The notes under the pieces: generated by a model | What the model was told of the DNA's origin: nothing | What the model saw: the letters and a program-made list of their open reading frames with translations, nothing else | The model's database searches: none | In this document: piece after piece, positions 1 to 5,775 of the stretch | Layout: every line of letters begins with the position of its first letter | Numbering within the stretch: the first letter of the stretch is position 1 | Source of the DNA: an uncultured Prevotella sp. | GTDB taxonomy: Bacteria > Bacteroidota > Bacteroidia > Bacteroidales > Bacteroidaceae | Length of the DNA stretch: 5,775 bases | Direction: 5' to 3' | NCBI GenBank assembly: GCA_946055365.1 | Contig: CAMGFM010000094.1 | Span: 1-5,775 of the forward strand | Program-made: the position numbers and the translations under genes

Positions 1-1337
1 TTGAGGAGGACGGGGTGGCCCTTCATGACGTGCTCGAGGATGTCCCAGATGATGGACTCACGGCGGTCTACTATCTTCTTGGCACTCTTGACGGTCTTGA
101 CGATGCCGCGCTCTATGAGCTTGCGTATGATGAACGGCTTGTAGAGCTCGGCGGCCATGAGTTTCGGCAGACCGCACTCGCCCATCTTCAGCTCTGGGCC
201 CACGACAATTACTGAACGTGCCGAGTAGTCAACACGCTTGCCGAGGAGGTTCTGGCGGAAACGTCCCTGCTTGCCCTTGAGAGAGTCGGAGAGAGACTTG
301 AGAGGGCGGTTGGCATCGCTCTTCACGGCACTTGACTTGCGTGAATTGTCAAACAGGCTGTCGACAGCTTCCTGAAGCATGCGCTTCTCGTTGCGCAGTA
401 TGACCTCGGGAGCCTTTATCTCGACAAGACGCTTCAATCGGTTGTTTCTGATAATCACACGACGATAGAGATCGTTGAGGTCAGAAGTGGCAAAACGGCC
501 GCCGTCCAGCGGCACGAGCGGACGCAACTCAGGCGGTATGACCGGTATGATTTTCATTATCATCCACTCCGGACGGTTGATATCCTTGCTGCCCCTGAAC
601 GCCTCCACCACCTGCAGACGCTTGAGAGCCTCTGTCTTGCGCTGCTGTGAGGAGTCGTTGTTGGCTCTGTCACGAAGCTCATAGGAGAGAGAGTCAAGAT
701 CAAGCGTGGCAAGCAGGTCGTAGACAGCCTCCGCGCCCATCTTGGCGATGAACTTGTTGGGGTCGCTGTCGTCAAGATAGTCATTTGCCTCTCCGAGCTT
801 GTTTTCGAGGATGTCCATATACTCCTCCTCAGAGATAAGATCCATCTTGTGCGAGCCGTTTATCTCCATACCCTCAGAATCGAGGCGGCCCTGGAGTGCG
901 CCCGGCTGTATCACGACATATTTCTCATAATATATCACGGCGTCGAGCTTCTTTGTGGGCATTCCAAGGAGATAGCCTATCTTGTTGGGGAGCGAGCGGA
1001 AATACCATATATGCGCCACCGGCACCACAAGCTCAATATGTCCGCTGCGCTCACGGCGCACCTTCTTCTCAGTGACTTCCACGCCACAGCGGTCACACAC
1101 GATACCCTTGTAGCGGATACGCTTATACTTGCCGCACGCACACTCATAGTCGCGTGTGGGGCCGAAGATACGCTCACAGAACAGTCCGTCACGCTCTGGC
1201 TTGTAGGTGCGGTAGTTGATGGTCTCGGGCTTTGTTACCTCTCCGAAAGAGTTGTCGAGAATGTCCTCGGGCGAGGCGAGACCAATGGTTATCTTCGTGA
1301 AATTAGTCTTTACTTTTGTATCTTTCTTAAAAGCCAT
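1..1337 (-). CDS. rpoC: DNA-directed RNA polymerase subunit beta' (partial, N-terminal 445 codons)
   Basis: This is the largest subunit of RNA polymerase. It forms the clamp and, with RpoB, the active centre. Only the first 445 codons plus two bases are present; the frame is open to the window edge, and family members in this phylum run to roughly 1,400 residues. The start gives MAFKKDTKVK, the usual Bacteroidales N-terminus. The zinc-ribbon cysteines are C66, C68, C81 and C84 (DYECACGKYKR then CDRCGVEV). The sigma-binding coiled coil begins near R281 (GGRFATSDLNDLYRR). The switch region reads GKQGRFRQNLLGKRVDYS, with K367 in GKR. The last residues are GHPVLL, so the NRAPTLHR segment and the catalytic NADFDGDQM aspartates should lie just outside. 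The gene follows rpoB by 27 bases, with no terminator or Shine-Dalgarno sequence, so co-transcription is expected. I read the N-terminal half and several later segments directly and saw no frameshift. Confidence 0.99.
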   Translation of the reverse strand, partial: MAFKKDTKVKTNFTKITIGLASPEDILDNSFGEVTKPETINYRTYKPERDGLFCERIFGPTRDYECACGKYKRIRYKGIVCDRCGVEVTEKKVRRERSGHIELVVPVAHIWYFRSLPNKIGYLLGMPTKKLDAVIYYEKYVVIQPGALQGRLDSEGMEINGSHKMDLISEEEYMDILENKLGEANDYLDDSDPNKFIAKMGAEAVYDLLATLDLDSLSYELRDRANNDSSQQRKTEALKRLQVVEAFRGSKDINRPEWMIMKIIPVIPPELRPLVPLDGGRFATSDLNDLYRRVIIRNNRLKRLVEIKAPEVILRNEKRMLQEAVDSLFDNSRKSSAVKSDANRPLKSLSDSLKGKQGRFRQNLLGKRVDYSARSVIVVGPELKMGECGLPKLMAAELYKPFIIRKLIERGIVKTVKSAKKIVDRRESIIWDILEHVMKGHPVLL

Positions 1338-1364
1338 ATATATCTAAGTTTTGGGATGTTCGGA

Positions 1365-4300
1365 TTAATCAAGTTTGATGCTCAGACCAAGACCGCGGAG
1401 CTCATGCAGCAATACGTTAAGCGACTCTGGTATGCCTGGTGTAGGCATCGGGTCTCCCTTGACTATTGCCTCGTAGGCCTTGGAACGGCCCACTGTGTCG
1501 TCGGACTTTATGGTAAGTATCTCCTGAAGCACGTGGCTGGCACCGAATGCCTCGATAGCCCAGACCTCCATCTCTCCAAAACGCTGTCCACCGAACTGTG
1601 CCTTACCTCCGAGAGGCTGCTGTGTGATGAGAGAATACGGGCCGATAGAGCGTGCGTGCATCTTGTCCTCCACCATGTGGCCGAGCTTGAGGAAGTAGGT
1701 CACGCCCACAGTTGCAGGCTGGTCGAAACGCTCTCCTGTCTCACCGTCATAGAGGTGTGTCGAACAGAGATGCGGGAGCCCTGCCTTGTCAGTCCACTCC
1801 GAGAGGTCGGCAAGCTTGGCACCGTCAAAGATAGGAGTAGCAAACTTCACGCCCAGCTTTCGTCCGGCAGCACCGAGGATAGCCTCGAATATCTGACCGA
1901 GGTTCATACGCGAAGGCACGCCAAGCGGATTAAGCACAAGGTCCACGGGACGACCATCCTCAAGGAACGGCATGTCTTCCATGCGCACAATCTTCGAAAC
2001 GATACCCTTGTTACCGTGACGACCCGCGAGTTTGTCGCCCACACCAATCTTACGCTTCTTGGCAACATACACCTTGGCCATCTTGAGTATGCCAGAAGGC
2101 AGCTCATCGCCAATGGTGATGGCAAACTTCTTGCGCTTGAGCTCTGCGTCAAGCAACTTATACTTGCGGATATAGTTCATTATCAGCTTGGAGATAAGCA
2201 TGTCGGTATGCTCGTCGCCCGTCCAGCCGTTAGACTGTATGCCGTCATACTCGAGATTTTTGAGGGCGGTGGCTGTAAACTTGCTGCCCTTTGTGATAAT
2301 CTCAGCACCCGAATAGTCCTTGACACCCATTGACACCTTGTCTTCAGTGAGAGTGAGGAGCTTGTCCACGAGTATGTCCTTGAGGTCTTCGTTCTTTACC
2401 TCATACTCCTCGTCTATCTTGGCAAGTATAACCTTGTCTTGCTTCTTCGACTCACGAGACTTGACGGCACGCTCAAAGAGCTTCTTGTCGATGACAATGC
2501 CGCTGAGCGACGGGTTTGCCTTAAGAGAAGAATCCTTCACGTCGCCTGCCTTGTCACCAAAGATGGCACGCAGAAGTTTCTCTTCAGGTGAGGGGTCGCT
2601 CTCTCCCTTTGGCGAGATTTTGCCGATGAGAATGTCGCCCGGCTCGATGCGTGCGCCGATTCTCACGATGCCGTTGTCGTCGAGGTCTTTCGTTGCCTCC
2701 TCGCTCACATTAGGTATGTCGTTGGTAAACTCCTCCATGCCGCGCTTTGTCTCGCGCACCTCGAGAGAGTATTCATCCACATGCACAGATGTAAGCACGT
2801 CGTCACGCACCAGTCTTTCAGACAATACGATGGCATCCTCATAGTTATAGCCCTTCCAAGGCATGTATGCCACGAGTAGGTTGCGACCGAGAGCCAGTTC
2901 TCCATTCTCCGTGGCATAGCCCTCGGTGAGTATGTCGCCGGCCTTGACACGCTGTCCCTTGTTGCAAATAGGACGGAGGTCAATGGTCATGTTCTGGTTG
3001 GTGCGGCGGAACTTGGGGATGCGATATTCCTTAAGGGCAGGCTCAAAGCTCACAAACTCCTCGTCGTCCGTGCGGTCGTAGAGTATGCGGATAGTGGTAG
3101 CGTCAACATATTCGATGACACCCTCACCCTCGGCAGTAATCATCGTGCGAGAGTCCTCGCACACCTGCTTCTCAAGACCCGTACCCACGATAGGCGCGTC
3201 ATTATGCAACAGAGGCACGGCCTGGCGCATCATGTTACATCCCATGAGCGCACGGTGACCGTCATCATGCTCAAGGAACGGGATAAGACCTGCCGACACC
3301 GACGCTATCTGCTGCGGCGACACGTCCATAAGATCCACGTCCGACGGCGGCACGACGGGGAAGTCGGCATCCTGACGGCACTTCACGACATCACGTATGA
3401 ACGAGCCGTCCTCACGCAGAGGCGCGTTGCCCTGACCGATGATGTGCGCCTCCTCCTCCTCAGCGGTGAGATACACCACGTCGTTGTTGTTGAGGTCCAC
3501 GTTAGAGTCCTTCACCTTGCGGTAAGGTGTGGCAATGAAGCCGAGGTCGTTTATAGTGGCATACACGCAGAGCGAGGATATAAGTCCGATGTTCGGGCCT
3601 TCAGGGCTCTCGATAGGACAGAGACGGCCATAGTGAGTGTAGTGAACGTCACGCACCTCAAATCCAGCACGCTCACGCGACAGACCGCCGGGACCGAGAG
3701 CCGAGAGACGTCTCTTGTGAGTGACCTCTGCCAGCGGGTTGGTCTGATCCATGAACTGCGACAGCGGGTTAGTGCCGAAGAAAGAGCTTACAACGCTTGA
3801 GATAGTCTTGGCGTTGATAAGGTCAGTGGGCTGGAACACCTCGTTGTCACGCACGTTCATGCGCTCACGGATGGTGCGGCTCATACGTGCGAGACCTATG
3901 GAGAACTGGTTGCTGAGCTGTTCGCCTACGGTACGCACACGTCTGTTAGACAGGTGGTCAATATCGTCGACAGTAGCGTTGCTGTTGACCAGCTGTATAA
4001 GATATTTTATAATCTCTATAACGTCGTCCTTGGTAAGCACCCTCACCTCCGAGTCGGTATTGAGACCGAGTTTCTTGTTAATTCTGTAGCGTCCCACCTC
4101 TCCGAGATCATAACGCTTGTCAGAGAAGAAGAGGTTTTGGAACACCTCTCTTGCCGACGCGTCATCAGCAGGGTCGGCATTGCGGAGCTGGCGGTAGATA
4201 TACAGCACAGCCTCCTTTTCGGAATTTGACTGGTCCTTGGCCAGTGTATTGAATATGATGGCATACTTGGACGCTGCCTCCGCGTCCTTGTGGAGCAGCA

Positions 4301-5177
4301 CAGACGCTGTTCCCGACTCCAGGATGTCCTCCACGTTGTCCTCAGTGAGCTCTGTCTCGCGCTCCATGATGACCTCATTGCGCTCGATGGACACCACCTC
4401 GCCGGTATCCTCATCGACAAAGTCCTCGTTCCAGCTTCTCAAGACACGCGCCGCGAGCTTGCGCCCAATGCAAGCCTTCATGTTCTTCTTGTTCACCTTA
4501 ACCTCCTCGGCAAGGTCGAATATCTGGAGGATGTCCTTGTCCTGCTCATAGCCCATAGCACGGAGAAGAGTGGTGACAGGCAGCTTCTTCTTACGGTCGA
4601 TGTAGGCATACATCACGTTGTTGATGTCAGTAGCAAACTCAATCCATGAGCCTTTGAACGGGATGATGCGCGCCGAGTAAAGCACAGTGCCGTTTGCGTG
4701 TACGCCCTGACCGAAGAACACGCCCGGAGAGCGGTGCAGCTGCGACACAACAACACGCTCCGCACCGTTGATGATAAATGTGCCGTTGGAAGTCATGTAA
4801 GGAATCGTGCCAAGGAACACATCCTGAATGAACGTGCCGAAATCCTCGTGATCGGGATCGGTGCAGTAGAGCTTCATCTTGGCCTTCAAAGGCACGCTAT
4901 ATGTAAGTCCGCGCTCAAGACACTCCTCTATGGAGTAGCGCGGCGGGTCAATATAGTAGTCAAGGAACTCAAGCACGAAGTTGTTGCGCGTGTCGGTGAT
5001 AGGGAAATTCTCCGAGAACACCTTATAAAGACCGTCCTTCTTGCGTTCCTCTGGCGGAGTGTCCAACTGCAAAAAGTCCTTAAAAGACTTGAGCTGCACG
5101 TCAAGAAAATCCGGGTAAGGCAACGGATTGTGGACGCTGGCAAAATTTACTCTGTTATCAACGATTTTTGAAGCCAT
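1365..5177 (-). CDS. rpoB: DNA-directed RNA polymerase subunit beta (complete)
   Basis: This is the second-largest subunit of RNA polymerase. It forms one wall of the DNA channel, part of the active site and the rifamycin pocket. At 1270 residues it has the length I expect for Bacteroidales. The start MASKIVDNRVNFAS fits the family, and no other ATG lies nearby. The early protrusion and lobe hold GAERVVVSQLHRSPGVFF (138-155). The rifampicin-resistance cluster is at 472-494 (bases 3696-3764). It keeps Q474, D477, H487, R490, S492 and L494, equivalent to E. coli Q513, D516, H526, R529, S531 and L533, so no classical resistance change is seen. T479 and A483 differ from E. coli N518 and S522. The fork motif CPIESPEGPNIGLI is at 520-533. 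Acidic E780-D781 (GYNYEDAI) and the active-site lysines K1049 and K1057 (GDKLAGRHGNKG) are present. A variable, charged insertion-like stretch lies at about 885-1010. The conserved C-terminal clamp segment (1175-1211) and the tail GLGLSIKLD complete the protein. Confidence 0.99.
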   Translation of the reverse strand: MASKIVDNRVNFASVHNPLPYPDFLDVQLKSFKDFLQLDTPPEERKKDGLYKVFSENFPITDTRNNFVLEFLDYYIDPPRYSIEECLERGLTYSVPLKAKMKLYCTDPDHEDFGTFIQDVFLGTIPYMTSNGTFIINGAERVVVSQLHRSPGVFFGQGVHANGTVLYSARIIPFKGSWIEFATDINNVMYAYIDRKKKLPVTTLLRAMGYEQDKDILQIFDLAEEVKVNKKNMKACIGRKLAARVLRSWNEDFVDEDTGEVVSIERNEVIMERETELTEDNVEDILESGTASVLLHKDAEAASKYAIIFNTLAKDQSNSEKEAVLYIYRQLRNADPADDASAREVFQNLFFSDKRYDLGEVGRYRINKKLGLNTDSEVRVLTKDDVIEIIKYLIQLVNSNATVDDIDHLSNRRVRTVGEQLSNQFSIGLARMSRTIRERMNVRDNEVFQPTDLINAKTISSVVSSFFGTNPLSQFMDQTNPLAEVTHKRRLSALGPGGLSRERAGFEVRDVHYTHYGRLCPIESPEGPNIGLISSLCVYATINDLGFIATPYRKVKDSNVDLNNNDVVYLTAEEEEAHIIGQGNAPLREDGSFIRDVVKCRQDADFPVVPPSDVDLMDVSPQQIASVSAGLIPFLEHDDGHRALMGCNMMRQAVPLLHNDAPIVGTGLEKQVCEDSRTMITAEGEGVIEYVDATTIRILYDRTDDEEFVSFEPALKEYRIPKFRRTNQNMTIDLRPICNKGQRVKAGDILTEGYATENGELALGRNLLVAYMPWKGYNYEDAIVLSERLVRDDVLTSVHVDEYSLEVRETKRGMEEFTNDIPNVSEEATKDLDDNGIVRIGARIEPGDILIGKISPKGESDPSPEEKLLRAIFGDKAGDVKDSSLKANPSLSGIVIDKKLFERAVKSRESKKQDKVILAKIDEEYEVKNEDLKDILVDKLLTLTEDKVSMGVKDYSGAEIITKGSKFTATALKNLEYDGIQSNGWTGDEHTDMLISKLIMNYIRKYKLLDAELKRKKFAITIGDELPSGILKMAKVYVAKKRKIGVGDKLAGRHGNKGIVSKIVRMEDMPFLEDGRPVDLVLNPLGVPSRMNLGQIFEAILGAAGRKLGVKFATPIFDGAKLADLSEWTDKAGLPHLCSTHLYDGETGERFDQPATVGVTYFLKLGHMVEDKMHARSIGPYSLITQQPLGGKAQFGGQRFGEMEVWAIEAFGASHVLQEILTIKSDDTVGRSKAYEAIVKGDPMPTPGIPESLNVLLHELRGLGLSIKLD

Positions 5178-5196
5178 CAGAAGATATTAAAGGGTG

Positions 5197-5229
5197 ATTA
5201 TATACGGATGATATATGAAAAGACACAAA
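5197..5229 (-). promoter_or_regulatory. Weak candidate promoter for rpoB
   Basis: On the minus strand TTTG (5229-5226) is separated by 21 bases from TATATAAT (5204-5197). The Bacteroidota housekeeping promoter is TTTG, 19-21 bases, then TAnnTTTG. Here the first box and the spacing fit, but the second box keeps only the TA and the first T of TTTG. The first box overlaps the T-run of the preceding terminator. If used, it would give rpoBC a leader of only about 20 bases. In this AT-rich spacer a match of this quality can easily arise by chance. Confidence 0.2.
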
Positions 5230-5264
5230 AAGGTTAGAACCCACCTACTTGGAAGATTCTAACC
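5227..5264 (-). terminator. Intrinsic terminator or attenuator between rplL and rpoB
   Basis: On the minus strand a perfect 8-base stem, GGTTAGAA (5264-5257) with TTCTAACC (5239-5232), is followed at once by TTTTT (5231-5227). The 17 bases between the arms can pair further: three pairs including G-U, one U-U mismatch, then two C-G pairs closing a five-base loop. The shape is that of a Rho-independent terminator working only in the direction of rplL towards rpoB, since no T-run follows on the other strand. In E. coli an attenuator between rplL and rpoB lowers polymerase expression relative to ribosomal protein expression, and a similar role is inferred here. The stem has limited GC content and the T-run is short, so partial readthrough is more likely than full termination. 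Confidence 0.6.
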
Positions 5265-5312
5265 ATATTAAATAATGTATAAACGAGAGAGCCGTTCATT
5301 TGCCTTTGCAAA

Positions 5313-5346
5313 GACACAGGCTCCGTCGTCCATGATGCGCTGTGTC
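5313..5346 (-). other. Hairpin immediately after rplL
   Basis: On the minus strand GACACAG (5346-5340) pairs perfectly with CTGTGTC (5319-5313). Two more pairs follow if one base (5339) is bulged out. The loop is about 15 bases. The 3' arm is followed by only three T residues and then GC, so it does not look like a terminator. It sits six bases beyond the rplL stop codon. It could protect the rplL 3' end or serve as a processing site, as the RNase III site between rplL and rpoB does in E. coli. That role is inferred from position only. Confidence 0.35.
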
Positions 5347-5351
5347 AAGTA

Positions 5352-5726
5352 TTACTTGAGCTCTACCTTAGCACCTGCAGCCTCAATAGTCTTCTTGAGG
5401 TTCTCAGCCTCCTCCTTAGAGAGACCTTCCTTAATCTTAGCGGGAGCACCGTCAACGAGATCCTTAGCTTCCTTAAGACCAAGACCGCAAGCCTCCTTAA
5501 CGGCCTTTACGACCTGAAGCTTTGCAGAACCTACCTCAGCGAGAACAACATCAAAAGATGTCTTCTCCTCTACTGCCTCAGCAGCAGCTGCGGGACCAGC
5601 TGCAACAGCTACAGCAGCAGCTGCAGGCTCAATACCATACTCCTCCTTGAGGACATTTGCCAACTCGTTTACTTCCTTTACTGTGAGATTTACCAACTCT
5701 TCAGCAATAGCTTTAATATCTGCCAT
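5352..5726 (-). CDS. rplL: 50S ribosomal protein bL12 (L7/L12)
   Basis: This is the ribosomal stalk protein. It is present as several dimers per ribosome, bound through uL10, and it recruits and stimulates GTPase factors such as EF-Tu and EF-G. Its 124 residues are the normal length. The N-terminal dimerisation domain is about residues 1-32. An alanine-rich flexible hinge follows (35-52). The C-terminal factor-binding domain (about 54-124) includes CGLGLKEAKDLVDGAP from C80 onward. The protein has no arginine, histidine or tryptophan; lysine K77 stands where E. coli has R73 in its KAVRGATGLGL segment. All eight glycines are coded by GGT and alanines are almost all GCT or GCA, which fits very high expression. 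The start is preceded by an A-rich leader with A at -3 and -6 and no Shine-Dalgarno sequence. It lies upstream of rpoB in the usual rplJ-rplL-rpoB-rpoC order. Confidence 0.99.
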   Translation of the reverse strand: MADIKAIAEELVNLTVKEVNELANVLKEEYGIEPAAAAVAVAAGPAAAAEAVEEKTSFDVVLAEVGSAKLQVVKAVKEACGLGLKEAKDLVDGAPAKIKEGLSKEEAENLKKTIEAAGAKVELK

Positions 5727-5775
5727 TTTATTCTAAAAATTTTAATTTGTTCTTAATTGTTATTCTTTTGACCTT
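5727..5775 (-). other. rplJ-rplL spacer and rplL leader, possibly with the last codons of rplJ
   Basis: This AT-rich stretch lies directly before rplL. By conserved gene order rplJ (ribosomal protein uL10) should end at or just beyond the window edge. One reading frame gives R-S-K-E and then a stop at 5762-5760, which would suit a uL10 tail, but the other two frames also close within the stretch, so the assignment is not secure. The final bases before the rplL ATG are A- and T-rich, with A at -3 and -6 and no Shine-Dalgarno sequence. This is the kind of unstructured leader that supports strong initiation in Bacteroidota. Confidence 0.35.

Noticed and set aside
15..215. Short plus-strand open frame at the window edge
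   Set aside because: It is antisense to the conserved rpoC segment coding for the ECGLPKLMAAELYKPF region, so it is a shadow.
1338..1364. rpoB-rpoC spacer examined for a promoter, terminator or small gene
   Set aside because: At 27 bases it has no stem, no T-run after a stem, no promoter boxes and no open frame of note; it appears to be a plain intergenic gap.
1368..1379. ATCAA-TTGAT inverted repeat at the end of rpoB
   Set aside because: The arms are five bases with a two-base centre, too tight for an RNA hairpin, and the bases code for the conserved RpoB tail. There is no T-run, so it is not a terminator.
849..2333. 494-codon open frame on the plus strand across the rpoC-rpoB junction
   Set aside because: It lies fully antisense to well-conserved rpoB and rpoC coding sequence. 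Its translation resembles no family I know, is rich in His, Leu and Cys, and the length is explained by the codon bias of the real genes.
3696..3764. Rifampicin-resistance changes in RpoB
   Set aside because: All the main resistance positions hold the sensitive-type residue. The two differences from E. coli (T479 and A483) look like lineage variation; I know of no reason to link them to resistance.
3204..5171. Several plus-strand open frames of about 90-200 codons opposite rpoB (for example 3204-3800 and 4698-5171)
   Set aside because: All are antisense shadows of rpoB, with low-complexity or arginine- and histidine-rich products and no recognisable domain.
5343..5348. Perfect TTGACA on the minus strand just after rplL, resembling an E. 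coli -35 box
   Set aside because: No -10 box follows at suitable spacing, Bacteroidota sigma factor does not use this consensus, and the bases belong to the arm of a hairpin.

Overview
This window is a stretch of the conserved bacterial rpl-rpo operon, read entirely from the minus strand. In transcription order (high to low coordinates) it holds a short spacer that may include the last codons of rplJ, the complete rplL gene (ribosomal protein bL12, also called L7/L12), a 174-base rplL-rpoB spacer, the complete rpoB gene (RNA polymerase beta subunit, 1270 residues), a 27-base spacer, and the first 445 codons of rpoC (beta' subunit). The rpoC gene leaves the window just before its catalytic NADFDGD motif would be expected. 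The three genes fill almost everything. No mobile element, CRISPR array, tRNA or rRNA is visible.

The organism is very probably a member of Bacteroidales (phylum Bacteroidota). The RpoB length and the N-terminal sequences of RpoB and RpoC match that order as I remember it. None of the three starts has a Shine-Dalgarno sequence, and rplL has an A-rich leader; both are usual in this phylum. The fairly GC-rich, Prevotella- or Muribaculaceae-like sequence does not allow me to choose a genus.

The three products act together in gene expression. bL12 forms the ribosomal stalk that recruits translation factors. RpoB and RpoC form the two jaws and the active site of RNA polymerase. The cell needs several bL12 copies per ribosome but far fewer polymerase subunits, so expression has to drop between rplL and rpoB. 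The non-coding spacer there holds the only regulatory structure I can see: a hairpin just after rplL, then a second hairpin followed by five T residues that looks like an intrinsic terminator or attenuator, then a weak candidate promoter before rpoB. The same spacer has a 21-codon open frame, in frame with rplL, that ends three bases before the terminator stem.

I see no undescribed system here. The genes are ordinary core genes, and the rplL-rpoB spacer is the only part worth a second look.
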